A program made the position numbers and the translations under genes. Below, one piece after another: positions 24,817-34,900 of a stretch of DNA of 64,000 bases (position 1 is its first letter; every line of letters starts with the position of its first letter). The DNA is taken from contig JAHBWV010000001.1 of NCBI GenBank assembly GCA_019636845.1, positions 3,100,001 through 3,164,000 of the forward strand, read 5' to 3'. The stretch comes from Phycisphaeraceae bacterium (GTDB taxonomy: Bacteria > Planctomycetota > Phycisphaerae > Phycisphaerales > UBA1924). Below the pieces are notes generated by a model. That model made no database searches and was not told where the DNA came from. It worked only from the letters and a program-made list of their open reading frames with translations.

Positions 24817-25830
24817 TCAGGATGTGGGGATGGAACGGATGAAGTCTGCGATGGCGCGGGTTGCGCGTTCGCGGGCATCGGCCTGTTTGGGATCGGTCCA
24901 GAGGTCGAAGTGGGTTGCGCCGGTGAGTGTGATGAGGGTGGCGTCGGGCGCGGCGTGGGCGATGTCGTGTGCGTCTTCGGGTGGGCTGATCTCGTCCATG
25001 TCGCCGCGGATGACGAGGATGGGGCAGCGCAGGTCTTTGGCGAGGTGAGCGCGATCGAAGCCGGTCCAGCGCGGGCCGCGGCTGCGCGAGAGGCCGAGGA
25101 GGAACATCGCGGGTGGTAGGTTGATGCGCCAGGGGAGGCGTTTGAGGGCGAGCATGTTGCGTGCGGGGGTGAGGGGGAGGCGATAGGGTGATTCTGCGAT
25201 GATGGCGCTGACGCGTCGTGAGCGGTTGGCGGCGAGATCGATGGCGATGCCCGCGCCGAGTGAGTAGCCCCAGAGGACAACTTTGGGCGCGCCTGGCTTG
25301 GGTGGAGCGTCGAAGAGTGCCTCCCAGTCGGCCTGATCCTCGAGGGTTGCTTCGAGCTGCTCGGTGGCGCGCTCGCGGGCGTCGAGGTCCTCGCCCTGGG
25401 CGAGCTCGATGAGGTCTTCGAGGATCATCCACTCGCTGGTGCCGAGGGGAGAGGGGCCTTTGGGGGCTTCGCCGTGGCCGGGGAGGTCCCACGAGATGAT
25501 CTTTGAGCAGAGGGGCGCGACGGCGTCGAGACGCTGGAGGATGTCCAGCTTCGACTCGCCCCATCCGTGGCAGAAGATGAGGACGGGGCCGGCGGGGTTG
25601 TCGCCTTGGATGATCCACGCCGGGGCTGAGTCGATCGCGTTGTGCTTGATCGAGATGGTCTCGAACGGGCGCGGGGTGGGGAGTTCTGAGGGATCGCTCG
25701 GGCGTGAGCGGGCGATGGCCCATGCCACGGTGCGCCGGGGCGGGCGGGCGAGCGAGCGCATGGTGAAGGCGATCAACCAGAGGAGCGAGAGGGCGAGTCC
25801 GAGGATGAGGAGGGGGAGGAGGTCGGACAT
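24817..25830 (-). CDS. Alpha/beta hydrolase, membrane-anchored
   Basis: 337-aa serine hydrolase with an N-terminal transmembrane anchor (about 3-25, LLPLLILGLALSLLWLIAFT). The oxyanion-type HGWGE is near 85-89, the nucleophile Ser sits in LWGYSLGAG, the acid is probably in RGDMDEIS and the catalytic His in TGATHFDLW. Fits the family of membrane-bound hydrolases such as BEM46/FrsA-like esterases; substrate unknown. ATG 25830 is chosen because residues ahead of it are encoded by the repeat at 25846-25900. Confidence 0.85.
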   Translation of the reverse strand: MSDLLPLLILGLALSLLWLIAFTMRSLARPPRRTVAWAIARSRPSDPSELPTPRPFETISIKHNAIDSAPAWIIQGDNPAGPVLIFCHGWGESKLDILQRLDAVAPLCSKIISWDLPGHGEAPKGPSPLGTSEWMILEDLIELAQGEDLDARERATEQLEATLEDQADWEALFDAPPKPGAPKVVLWGYSLGAGIAIDLAANRSRRVSAIIAESPYRLPLTPARNMLALKRLPWRINLPPAMFLLGLSRSRGPRWTGFDRAHLAKDLRCPILVIRGDMDEISPPEDAHDIAHAAPDATLITLTGATHFDLWTDPKQADARERATRAIADFIRSIPTS

Positions 25831-25845
25831 GGTGAAGGGAAGGAA

Positions 25846-25900
25846 CCACAGAGAACGCGGATACGTGTCTTGAACGCGAAGGTCACGAAGATCACGAAGG
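25846..25900. repeat. Dispersed CACGAAG-type repeat
   Basis: The sequence CCACAGAGAACGCGGATACG followed by TTGAACGCGAAGGTCACGAAGATCACGAAGG, directly upstream of the alpha/beta hydrolase gene. Same family as the copies at 11220-11310 and 49541-49574. Confidence 0.7.
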
Positions 25901-25973
25901 TACACACATACAAGAAGACGAGATCAGCAGAATGAAATGGCACGAGAGATCGTGTGCCGCGTCGTGACTCCCT

Positions 25974-28145
25974 TCAGAACAATCCCCGGATGTCGTTGAA
26001 TGTGACGATCAGGAACATGCAGCCGATGAGGACGAGTCCCGCGAGGGTGGCGAAGCCCTGGATCGCTTCGGGCACGGGCTTGCCCTTGATCTGTTCGTAG
26101 ACGAGGAAAAGGAACTGGCCGCCGTCGACGATGGGGAGTGGGAGGAAGTTCACGACGGCGAGGTTGACGCTGACGAGGGCGAGGAAGAAGAGGAGTTTGA
26201 GTGTTCCCTGGCTGGCGACGATGGTGCCGATGTGGGCGATGCCGACGGGGCCCTTGAGGTGCTCGACCTTGACCGTGCCCTGGAAGAGACGGACGAAGGT
26301 GGCGTAGGTCATCATCATCCAGCGGTGGGTTTCAGCGATGCCCATGCTGACGGCGTGGAGCGGGTTGTCGGCTTTGAGGGTGGTCTGCTCGAGCTCGAAG
26401 AACGCGCCGAGGGTGAAGGGGACTTCCCAGGGGAGGGCGGCGATGCGCTGCGCATCGTCCGGGCTGAGAAGGAGGGTGACGGTCTCGGTCGGTGCGAGGG
26501 CGGTTGGTTCGACGGGGATGGGGGGTGAGATTGTGAGTGTGATGGAGACTGGGCGTGTCTGGGGTTCGGTTGCGCCCGCGAGCGCGGCGCGGCAGGCGCG
26601 GACGATGGCGTTGCGTACGTCGTCGAAGCTCGCGACAGGAGCGCCCTCGACGGCGAGGATGCGCGTGCCGGGGCGTGTGATCGCGGAGCGAGCGGCGGGC
26701 GTGGCGAGGGCGTCGCCCGCGGCGTCGAGGGGGCGGATGCGCTCGGGCGGGCGGGCGACGAGCGTGGAGTCGTTGCGTGTGTCGTCGACGCCGAAGCCGA
26801 TGCGGCCGTTCTTGTCGACGCTCGGCGTGAGCGAGACGCGTGTGGTGTTGCCCTGGGCGTCGGTTCGTTCGACGACGACGGGGATGGTGCGTTTGCGGTG
26901 GGACTGGATCTCCATGATGCCCTCGGCGATCGAGGGGTATTCGGCGGCTCCGAGGCGGACGAAGACATCGCCGGGGAGAAGGCCGTGGCGGGCACCGCTC
27001 GGCACCGAGGCGACGCGCATGACGGGTGCGAGCCCGGCGATGTGATCGAGGATTGTGAGCGTCTTGGGGTCGGGGTTGAGATCGGCACGCTCGAGACCGG
27101 GGCGTGGGGCGAGTTCGACGTGGTGCATGTGCCTGAAGCCGGTGTCGGAGAAGGCGAGCGCGATCGGTGCGCCGTCCGCAGCGCGGAGCGCGTCGGCGAT
27201 GGCCTGGGCGGATTCGACGGGGTGGAGATCGTCGCGCGAGGGTCCGAGCGAGGCGAGGCGCATGCCGGGTGTGACGCCGCGGAGCCCGGCTCGCTCGGTT
27301 GCGGCGGCCCATTCGGCCTCTGCGCCGGCTTGGATCTTCTGGACGCGGGTTGAGACTGCGGGACCGATGCCGAGTTCGAGCATGCCGCTGATCGGGCTGG
27401 TTTCGGGGGTGATGGAGAACGTGAGGTTCGCGGGGAGGCCTGGGCGTTCGACGACGAGTTCGATGGGCTTGCCGGGGCGGGCCATGGCGGAGGCGAGGAC
27501 GAGATCCTGGAAGGAGGCGGCGCGGCCTCCGTTGATGGAGACGACGCGGTCTCCCGGGAGGAGCCCGCGCTGGGTGACGCCGAGGAGGGAGGCGTTTGAT
27601 GCGATGGCCTTGCCGGCAGCGGAGCCGGGCGCGATCGAGCCGACACGGGCGGGCTCGGTGGGGAGGCCGACCTTGAAGACGATCATGAAGAGGATGGCGG
27701 CGATGATGATGTTGGCGATGACGCCCGCGCTGATGACGATCATGCGCTTCCAGGGCTTGCAGGACTGGTAGGAGTCGCGAGCGGAGGAGGTGCGGGTGGG
27801 GTCCATGTCGTCCTGGCCGAGCATTTTGACGTAGCCGCCGAAGGGGAGGTAGTTGAGCCGGTACTCCGTGGGGCTGATCGTGTGATAGGTGCTGCGTGCT
27901 CCCTCCGTAGTGGTCGCGCCGGCGGCGAGGGCATCGATTCGAGTGTGATACTCGCGCTCGCTCGAGCCCCTGCGGAGCCCGAGGCCCTTGCGCCATGAGA
28001 AAGCGGCGGGTCCGAAGCCGAGGGCAAAGGCGAGGACGCGGATGCCGGCCCAGCGTGCGGCGAGGAAGTGGCCGAGTTCGTGGAAGAAGATGATGAGCCC
28101 GAAGGCGATGATGACGAGGGCGAGATCGAGGATCGTGGTGAGCAC
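25974..28145 (-). CDS. rseP: RseP-type site-2 protease with PDZ domains
   Basis: Intramembrane zinc protease of family M50B, acting in the inner membrane on anti-sigma factors and signal-peptide remnants. HELGH is at about 22-26 in the first helix and the second metal-site segment LPIVDGGQF near the C terminus, with the last two membrane helices after it. The periplasmic insert carries two or more PDZ-like regions (for example around GSIAPGSAAGKAI and VASVPSGARHGLLPGD). At 723 aa it is much longer than E. coli RseP (450 aa), mostly from extra sequence between the PDZ repeats and the C-terminal helices. GTG start with GGAACC upstream. No dxr or cdsA neighbour. Confidence 0.9.
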   Translation of the reverse strand: MLTTILDLALVIIAFGLIIFFHELGHFLAARWAGIRVLAFALGFGPAAFSWRKGLGLRRGSSEREYHTRIDALAAGATTTEGARSTYHTISPTEYRLNYLPFGGYVKMLGQDDMDPTRTSSARDSYQSCKPWKRMIVISAGVIANIIIAAILFMIVFKVGLPTEPARVGSIAPGSAAGKAIASNASLLGVTQRGLLPGDRVVSINGGRAASFQDLVLASAMARPGKPIELVVERPGLPANLTFSITPETSPISGMLELGIGPAVSTRVQKIQAGAEAEWAAATERAGLRGVTPGMRLASLGPSRDDLHPVESAQAIADALRAADGAPIALAFSDTGFRHMHHVELAPRPGLERADLNPDPKTLTILDHIAGLAPVMRVASVPSGARHGLLPGDVFVRLGAAEYPSIAEGIMEIQSHRKRTIPVVVERTDAQGNTTRVSLTPSVDKNGRIGFGVDDTRNDSTLVARPPERIRPLDAAGDALATPAARSAITRPGTRILAVEGAPVASFDDVRNAIVRACRAALAGATEPQTRPVSITLTISPPIPVEPTALAPTETVTLLLSPDDAQRIAALPWEVPFTLGAFFELEQTTLKADNPLHAVSMGIAETHRWMMMTYATFVRLFQGTVKVEHLKGPVGIAHIGTIVASQGTLKLLFFLALVSVNLAVVNFLPLPIVDGGQFLFLVYEQIKGKPVPEAIQGFATLAGLVLIGCMFLIVTFNDIRGLF

Positions 28146-28280
28146 GTGGGGTTCCAGTTGGGGTTCCGCGTGGTGGGTGAGGCGGGCGTCGGACAGAGTG
28201 ATTGATCGTAGAGTCGGCGATCGGATGGGCGGGGCTTGCGTCGAGGTGGGAGGTGTGGTGCGGGAGGTGTGTGAAAGGAA

Positions 28281-28306
28281 GCGGCCCGGCTGGAGGGCCG
28301 GGCCGC
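28281..28306 (-). terminator. Hairpin terminator of the redoxin gene
   Basis: Perfect 10-bp stem GCGGCCCGGC (28281-28290) with its complement at 28297-28306 and a six-base loop, 34 nt beyond the redoxin stop codon. On the minus strand it is followed by the T/C-rich CTTCCTTTCACAC, a weak U-tract. Fits a rho-independent terminator; could also protect the mRNA 3' end. Confidence 0.65.
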
Positions 28307-28340
28307 GTGGATCGCGTGGGATGATGGAGGCTTCGGACGC

Positions 28341-28997
28341 TCAGTCGGCGTACTTGACGGAGCAGCCCTGGGGCTTCTTGTTGGTGACCTTGAGGGTCTC
28401 TCCGGCGGCGACGGCGGTGATGGCATCGGCGACGTAGTTGGGTGTTCCGATCTCGTCCTTCTTGGAGTCGTCGAACGCGCCCTCGTAGGCGAGCGTGCCG
28501 TCGGCGGCGATCACGAACATGTGGGGCGTGACCTTGGCGCCGAAGGACTTGCCGACCTTGCCGGACTCATCGAGGAGGATCGGGTAGTTGATGTTCCACT
28601 TCTTCTTGAACTCGGCGTTGAGTTCCTTGCCGTGGCCCTGCTTGCCGGCTGCGCCGGAGTTGACGGCGAGCCAGACGACCTTGTCCTTGTGGGATGCGGC
28701 GGTCTTGGCGAGTGCGTCGGACTTCTCATGCACGCGGACGACCCAGGGGCATCCGGGGTTGAACCACTCGAGGACGACGATCTTGCCCTGCTTGGTGTAG
28801 TCGCTGAGGGTGTGGGTCTTGCCGTCGGTGTCGGTGAGGGTGAAGTCGGGGGCCTTGTCGCCGACCTTGATGCCGTCCTGGGCGGTCTCGACGACGGCGG
28901 ATCCGGTCTCGGCGGCGTGGGCGACGGCGACGGCTCCGACGGCGAGCAGACCGGCTGCGAGTGCGGAGAGAAGGGCCGATGCTTTGCGAGTCTTCAT
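28341..28997 (-). CDS. Exported redoxin (peroxiredoxin/TlpA-like)
   Basis: 218-aa secreted thioredoxin-fold protein. Signal peptide about 1-29 (AVAVAHAAE), then GDKAPDFTLTDTDGKTHTL, typical of AhpC/TSA and TlpA redoxins, and the single active-site Cys83 in WFNPGCPWV. The usual CxxC is reduced to one Cys here; a second Cys near the C terminus (PQGCSVKY) may serve as resolving residue. Likely reduces peroxides or disulfides in the periplasm. AAGGAG precedes ATG 28997 at good spacing. The next gene upstream on the same strand is a DsbD-N-like protein, suggesting a shared redox role. Confidence 0.85.
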   Translation of the reverse strand: MKTRKASALLSALAAGLLAVGAVAVAHAAETGSAVVETAQDGIKVGDKAPDFTLTDTDGKTHTLSDYTKQGKIVVLEWFNPGCPWVVRVHEKSDALAKTAASHKDKVVWLAVNSGAAGKQGHGKELNAEFKKKWNINYPILLDESGKVGKSFGAKVTPHMFVIAADGTLAYEGAFDDSKKDEIGTPNYVADAITAVAAGETLKVTNKKPQGCSVKYAD

Positions 28998-29072
28998 GCG
29001 TGAATCTCCTTGTTGCGAGTGATCGACGTGTCTATGCGGGATTGTAATCCCGGGATTCTGGCGGGGGATGGT

Positions 29073-29930
29073 TCAGTTGCGGGGCCTGGGGATATCCACG
29101 ATCCAGAGCGCGACGGGCTTGCCTGTGTCGTCCCAGCACTCGAGGATGCCCTTGAGATGGGGCTTGTCGGCGTCGGGTTCGGCGAGGGGGAGCGTGATGG
29201 ATGCGGCGCGGGCCTCGGCGTGTTTGAGGGGATTGATGATCTCGATGCCGGATTCGTGCGGGTAGAAGGCGATGCGGGCGATGGAGGGGGCGCCGGGAGG
29301 CATGGGCGTGAGGACGACCTCGGTGCTCGATGACCACTCGACGCGGAGCGCGTTTCCGGGGTCTTTGGGAAGGGCGGCGCGGGCGGTGGCGATGCTCGGC
29401 GCGTCGGCCGATGGGGTGGGCGAGTCGGGCACGACGGGGAGCCGGAGCGAGAGTTCGCCATCGCGGGGGACGCAGCCGTCCTCGCACTCGAGCCACTCGA
29501 GGCGAGCGTGGAGCACGATGTCGGTTCCGGGTTTCAGATCCGTGGAAGTGGTGAGTTGGGTGAGAAGGAGCACGCGGCCCTCGTAGGTGTGGTCGAGGAT
29601 GGGGCCGGGCATGACGTAGCGACGCGGCCCGGGCCAGTTGATGGGGCCGATGGTGATTTCTTCGGGGTGCGTCCAGTCGACGCTCGGCGCGTATCCGGAG
29701 TCGTTCTGGCCGGGCCAGTAGATGTGCCACTTGGGCGCGATGTCGAACTCGATGGCGAGCCACGCGCTCTGTCCGGGGGCGAGGGTTGCGGTGTCGGAGA
29801 GAAGGCGGATCTTGGCGGCGGGGGAGTTCGGATCGCCGGGGATGAGCTGGGCATGGGCAGAGTGGAGCGCGGCGGCACCTGCGAGCAGGGGGGCAGAGCG
29901 AGCGAGGATTGAGCGTTTGGCGTTGATCAT
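29073..29930 (-). CDS. DsbD N-terminal-domain-like exported protein
   Basis: 285-aa exported protein with a signal peptide (about 1-27, HSAHAQ) and an immunoglobulin-like domain like the N-terminal alpha domain of DsbD/ScsB. The redox pair is in WLECEDGCVPRDGELSLRLP, matching the Cys-x4-Cys of DsbD-alpha, and WHIYWPGQNDSGYAP is the conserved family stretch. Only the periplasmic domain is present; the transmembrane and thioredoxin parts of full DsbD are absent. It lies 75 nt upstream of the redoxin gene on the same strand and may be its electron-transfer partner. ATG 29930; the long upstream frame is rejected for lack of protein-like sequence. Confidence 0.8.
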   Translation of the reverse strand: MINAKRSILARSAPLLAGAAALHSAHAQLIPGDPNSPAAKIRLLSDTATLAPGQSAWLAIEFDIAPKWHIYWPGQNDSGYAPSVDWTHPEEITIGPINWPGPRRYVMPGPILDHTYEGRVLLLTQLTTSTDLKPGTDIVLHARLEWLECEDGCVPRDGELSLRLPVVPDSPTPSADAPSIATARAALPKDPGNALRVEWSSSTEVVLTPMPPGAPSIARIAFYPHESGIEIINPLKHAEARAASITLPLAEPDADKPHLKGILECWDDTGKPVALWIVDIPRPRN

Positions 29931-30185
29931 GCTGGGTGTGGCTCTCGGGCCGGTGCCCCGGGTTTCTACAGCTCCGGGGGTGTCGAGTGGCGAGTTTGCT
30001 TCCCTGAGTACGAGGTGGAAGGTGTCGTGTTCACCCGAGCAGATGTCGAATCTGTGATTGATACTTGCGAGAATTGCGAACCCTTGAGGGCGCGAATCGG
30101 TATGGGAATCGTTCAGTCTGAGCCGATATGTTCCGGTATGGCCGCGTGTGTGCGGCGGGTGCGGGAGAGGCAGAGGGTTTGACGC

Positions 30186-30644
30186 ATGATGAGCAGATCT
30201 GTTACGGCGTGTGCTGGGATTTGTGTGCTCGCGGTCGCGCTGGGCGGCTGCACCACGAAGGTGGATGAGAGCGATATCCGTTTCATCAGTTCGGGCGAGT
30301 TGCGTCAGATGATCCAGACGCGGGACGGTGGGCGCGCTGACCACTTGATGCTGATCGATCCGCGTTCGGCCCGGGAGTATGCGGAGGGGCGCATCGTGGG
30401 TGCCGAGCACATCACGATCGACCGTGTGGTGGGCGAGAAGTCGCCCAGGAATCCGCCGTTCGATCGCTACTCGAACATCGTTGTGTACGGGAACGACCCC
30501 GCATCTGCGCCGGCGCGGGGGATGGCGAAGCGGATCATGTCGCTGGGTCATAAGAAGACGACGCGGATGTACGCGGGGGGGATGAAGGAGTGGTCGCAGA
30601 CGTATCCGAGCATGGTTGTGAGGGGTGAGGAGCCGGCGAAGTGA
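30186..30644 (+). CDS. Rhodanese-like lipoprotein lacking the catalytic cysteine
   Basis: 152-aa predicted lipoprotein: signal peptide with lipobox LGGC (Cys about 22), then a rhodanese fold with LMLIDPRSAREYAEGRIVGA and YAGGMKEWSQTYP. In active rhodaneses a Cys follows IVVY; here the sequence is IVVYGNDPASAPA, so the catalytic Cys is replaced and sulfur transfer is unlikely. It probably binds a ligand or partner. AGAGGG lies upstream of the ATG. Convergent with the Fic gene, only 14 nt apart. Confidence 0.8.
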   Translation: MMSRSVTACAGICVLAVALGGCTTKVDESDIRFISSGELRQMIQTRDGGRADHLMLIDPRSAREYAEGRIVGAEHITIDRVVGEKSPRNPPFDRYSNIVVYGNDPASAPARGMAKRIMSLGHKKTTRMYAGGMKEWSQTYPSMVVRGEEPAK

Positions 30645-30658
30645 TGATGCGTTGGCGA

Positions 30659-31840
30659 TCAGATCAAGTCCGGCAGGGTCTCGATGACGTTGCCGTCGGC
30701 ATCTATTGAGACGCGCGGGATGCGGCGAGTGGGAATGGTGATGTGGTAACGCGTGCTCTTGCGTTCTCCGGTTCGTGAGAGGATGCCGAGATCAACCAGA
30801 TCGCCCATATCGCGTGTCGCTGTCGGGGCTGACGTCTTGGCGATGGCCATGTAGTTGCTTGCGCTCAGGCCGCCTTTGAATCCGTCTGGTCCCTCGCGGA
30901 GAACGCGGAGCATCACGGCGATTTGGCGGGGGTTGAGCCGCTCACGGTGGCTCTCGAACAGCCGTGCCTTCTCGATGGTGAACTCGACGTTTGCGAGCGT
31001 GCGGTGCTGGGCTTCGATCGCGATTGCGGCGAACCAGGCGAGCCAGTCCGTGATCTGGTTTGATGTGTTGGCGCGTTCGAGTTCGCGGTAGTAGGCGGTG
31101 CGGTGCGCGAGGATGGTGGATGCGAGGGCGATCAGGGAGGGGCGTCCGAGGCCTTGTGCGAGGGCTTTCTCGGAGATGGCGCGGCCGATGCGTCCGTTTC
31201 CGTCTTCGTACGGATGGATGGATTCGAAGGCCAGGTGTGCCGCGCCCGCGCGAGCGAGCGGCGCGAGTGGCGCGAGTGGCGAATCCGCACCGGGTGCGGA
31301 GCCGTTGAACCAGTCGATGAAGCGTGCCATTTCGGTGGGCACCCGATCGGAGGGCGGGGCAACGAAGTGGACCTTGGGCGCGTGGATCGCGCCCGAGACG
31401 ACTTGCATCGGTTCCTCGTGCGTGCGATATCGCCCGAGGTCGCGGAGGTCGAAACGGCCCTTGCAGACCATCGAATGCCACGCGTGCAGCGAATCGTCGG
31501 TGAGGGGAGCGGCCCAGTTCTTGTAGAGATCCACGTAGAGCTCACCGATGCCGGCCTCAGCGGGCCGTGTCGGCACACGCTCGGCTTCGAGGCCGAGCAT
31601 GCGCCGAATGGAGGACTGGACGCTCCGGCGTTCGAGTATCTCGCCCTCGATCTCCGAGGTTGTCATGGCCTCGTCGCTCATGGTCGCGATGGTGAGGGAC
31701 TGGCGATCGGACTCGGGGACGTGGCGGACAACTCCGAGGAGTTCACCCGCGCCGTGCATGAACCGGGCCTCGGCTTGATGGAGGCGTGCTGCATCCCAGC
31801 GGAGCTCGGGCCAGTCGGGTTTTTCCCAGTTCCAGCGCAT
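30659..31840 (-). CDS. Fic-family protein with DUF4172-like N terminus
   Basis: 393-aa Fic adenylyltransferase-family protein. The active motif HPYEDGNGR is at about 209-217 (HPFx(D/E)GNGR class, followed by IGR). An inhibitory-helix-like TSEIEG at about 61-66 precedes the Fic core, as in class II Fic proteins held inactive by their own N-terminal helix. The C-terminal part (about 295-393) looks like a winged helix with RQIAVMLRVLREGPDGFKGG and a basic RKSTRYHI wing. It probably adenylylates a protein target and binds DNA through the winged helix; the operator-like array just upstream supports autoregulation. Confidence 0.88.
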   Translation of the reverse strand: MRWNWEKPDWPELRWDAARLHQAEARFMHGAGELLGVVRHVPESDRQSLTIATMSDEAMTTSEIEGEILERRSVQSSIRRMLGLEAERVPTRPAEAGIGELYVDLYKNWAAPLTDDSLHAWHSMVCKGRFDLRDLGRYRTHEEPMQVVSGAIHAPKVHFVAPPSDRVPTEMARFIDWFNGSAPGADSPLAPLAPLARAGAAHLAFESIHPYEDGNGRIGRAISEKALAQGLGRPSLIALASTILAHRTAYYRELERANTSNQITDWLAWFAAIAIEAQHRTLANVEFTIEKARLFESHRERLNPRQIAVMLRVLREGPDGFKGGLSASNYMAIAKTSAPTATRDMGDLVDLGILSRTGERKSTRYHITIPTRRIPRVSIDADGNVIETLPDLI

Positions 31841-31911
31841 GATGGATAAGATCGTGATTTATCGATCAGAAAGCAATGATTTTTGATCGATAAAGACCAG
31901 ATTTATCCATC
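31841..31911 (-). promoter_or_regulatory. Nested inverted-repeat operator array of the fic gene
   Basis: Immediately upstream of the fic start codon are four related half-sites: GATGGATAA (31841-31849), TTTATCGATC (31858-31867), GATCGATAAA (31885-31894) and TTATCCATC (31903-31911). The inner pair is a perfect 10-bp inverted repeat, the outer pair a perfect 9-bp one, all variants of TTTATC(G/C)ATC. The segment is AT-rich in an otherwise GC-rich region and must hold the promoter. Most likely bound by the winged-helix end of the Fic protein itself. Confidence 0.7.
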
Positions 31912-31927
31912 AAGCCGTACATTTTAC

Positions 31928-34900
31928 TTACAGTTCGGGGGCGAAGCCGCGTCGCATGGTGTTCTCGCAGCAGGCGCGGGGCTCGACGAACTGATAGAGA
32001 TAGTCTTTGCCACCGGCCTTTGAGCCGACGCCGGACATGCCGAAGCCGCCGAAGGGCTGGCGGCCGACGAGGGCTCCGGTGTTGCCCCGGTTGATGTAGA
32101 GGTTTCCGACGCGGAACTCGCGCTTGGCCTGCTCGAGGTGTTCGGGCTTTCTGCTGAAGACGCCGCCGGTGAGCTTGTAAGGTGAGTTGTTCGCGATAGC
32201 GAGGGCTTCGTCGAAGGTCTTGGCGTGCATGACGGCGACGACGGGGCCGAAGATCTCTTCTTGCGCGATGGTGTGCTCGGGCTTCACGCGCGAGAAGATG
32301 GTGGGTCCGACGTAGTGGCGGCCGGTTTTCTGTTGGAGGCCTTCTGGGGGTTCGAGGGTGAGTTCGTGGCGTGATTGCTGCTTGCCGATGGCGATGTAGT
32401 GCTCGATCTTCTGCTTGGCCTCGGCATCAATGACGGGGCCGATGTCTGTTCCTCCATCGGCGGGATCACCGACGACGAGGGCGCGGGTTGCTTCGACGAA
32501 GCGGCGGAGGAAGGTCTGCATGTGCGGACCGTCCTCGCCTTCGGGATCGACGACGATGATGCGGGAGCAGGCGGAGCACTTCTGTCCCTGGAAGCCGAAG
32601 GCAGAGTGGCGGATGCCGATGACGGCCTCGTCGAGATCGGCGGAGGTGTCGACGATGACGGCGTTCTTGCCGCCCATCTCGCAGATGACCTTCTTGACGT
32701 GGGCGGGGGCGACGAAGGAGCCGCGTGGGGAGGAGAATGGAGAGCCGGGTGCGGCGGCGGTGAGGATGTCGAGGCCGACATCGCGCGAGCCGGTGAAGGC
32801 GATGAGGGCGACGCGGGGGTCGCGGACGAGCGCGGCGCCGGTGGTTTCGCCGGGGGCGGGGCAGAAGTGGAGGACATCGGAGGGTGCGCCGTGCTCGCGG
32901 AGGGCGTCCTGGATGATGTCGAACATGATCTTGGCGATGCCGGGGGTCTGCTCGGCGGGTTTGACGATGGTGGGGTTTCCGGTGACGAGTGCGGCGACGG
33001 TCATGCCGGTGCAGATGGCGAGGGGGAAGTTCCACGGGCTGATGACGACGGCGACGCCGCGGGGCTGGTACCACTGCTCGTCGAGCTCGCCGATGAACTT
33101 CCCGAGGCGTTCGCGTTCGAACATGGGGACGGCGAGGCGGGCGTAGTACTCGCAGAAGTCAATCGCTTCGCAGACGTCGGCGTCTGCTTCGCGCCAGGTC
33201 TTGCCGCTTTCTTTGATCATGACGCCGGCGAGCCCGTCGCGTTGCTGGCGCATGCGGCGTGCGACGCTGACGAGGACGGCGGCGCGTGTACGGGGATCGG
33301 TGTCGCGCCACTGTGCGAAGGCGGCGTGGGCTTTGTCGACCATGCGTTTCGCATCGTCGGGTGCTTTGTCGTTGGCGATCTTGGGCACGGTTGCGCCGGA
33401 GACAGCGCGGGCGAAGGCCTCGCGCTGGACGCGTTTGGAGAAGTCGCGCATGGGTTCGGTGTAGAAGGGGCGTTCATCGGAGACGCCCTTGACGGCGGGG
33501 GTCAGGAGGTGGCGTTCGGGGGCGACGGAAGCGAGGTCGGGCTTGGGCGTGTGGTTGGCCGGGTCGGCGGGGGCGGGCTTGCGCAGGAGGATGCGCGAAT
33601 CGGCGTTGTCGAGGAAGCCGGCCTTGAGCCATGATTCGTTGGAGGTGTTCTCGAGGAGGCGACGGACGAGGTAGGCCATGCCTGGGATCATTTCGCCGAC
33701 GGGGACGTACTCACGGATGCGGAGGCCCATGTCCGCGCCGGCGTATTTGAGCTGGTCGGCCATGCCGTGGAGCATCTGGAGTTCGATGGCGTTGCGGGGG
33801 AGGCCGCGTTTCTCCATAGCCGTGAGTGTGGCGGCGATGGAGCGGACGTTGTGGGAGCCGAGTGCGAGCTTGACGCCGCCTTCGCCCCCCACCCCGGTTG
33901 TGCGTGGGCATGCGTCGAGGAAGACCTCGGCCATGCGTTCGAAGCAGGCGTCGGTCTGCCATTTTTCGGCCCATACGGGGCAGGGCCATCCGTGCTGCTC
34001 GGCGAGGATGGTTTCGGCGTCCCAGTACGCGCCCTTGACGAGGCGGACGGAGACGATGCGTCCGGTGCGTCTGGCCCAGTCGCTGATGAGGCGTGCGTCC
34101 TCGACGCCGGACTTGAGGTAGGCCTGCATGGCGAGCCCTGCGTGGAAGGGTACTTTCTCGCAGCAGCGCATGAAGAGTTCGAGGGTCATGTCCTTGAACT
34201 TCTCCTGCTCCATGTCGAAGTTGACGAAGACGCCGCGGGAGTGGGCGGCTTCGAGGAGCGGGATGAGACGCTTCATAAGACCGTTGATCGAGCCCTCGGT
34301 GTCGATGGGATCGACGCGGGAAGAGAGTGAGGAGACCTTGATGGAGACGTTGACGCGCGGGATCGGGCCGAGGTGATCGGTCTCGAGGCGCGGCTGGGGC
34401 TTCCAGCCGGCGACGGTGCCGGGGAGGGAGGTGATGAGGTCGAGGTACTTCTTCGCGTACTCGTCGGCTTCCTGCTCGGAGACGCACGCCTCGCCGAGGA
34501 GATCGACGCTGAAGGCGATGCCGTCGTCCCAGAGGGTGCGGAGTCCGGGGAGCGCGCTGGCGGCGTCGGTGCCGGCGATGAACTTGGAGGCCATGCCCTT
34601 GATCTGCGAGGAGATGGTCGAGGACATGAGCCCTTTGGCGAGGCCGCCGGCCTTGAGGCCGAGGTCGAATCCGGGCGGGAGTTTGACGCCGGGCTGTGTG
34701 AGGTAGTCGGTGAGATGGTCGTGGATCATCTCGGGTGTTGTGAGTGCGGGGTAGCAGTCGACGAACCGGAACATCTGGACTTTGAAGTTTGGGTCGCTCA
34801 TGGACCAGTTCATGAGCTTGTCGCTGTAGAACTTGGCGGAGAGGATGCCGGACTTGTGGTCGCGGGCCTTGGTGAGCATCTCTTGGCCGAGGGCGAGGAT

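Noticed and set aside
26332..27996. Long minus-strand open frame overlapping rseP in another frame
   Set aside because: Low-complexity Arg/Pro/His composition typical of the shadow frame of a GC-rich gene.
29037..29052. CGGGATT-GT-AATCCCG hairpin upstream of the redoxin gene
   Set aside because: Stem of 7 bp with a 2-base loop and no T-run; too weak to call a terminator.
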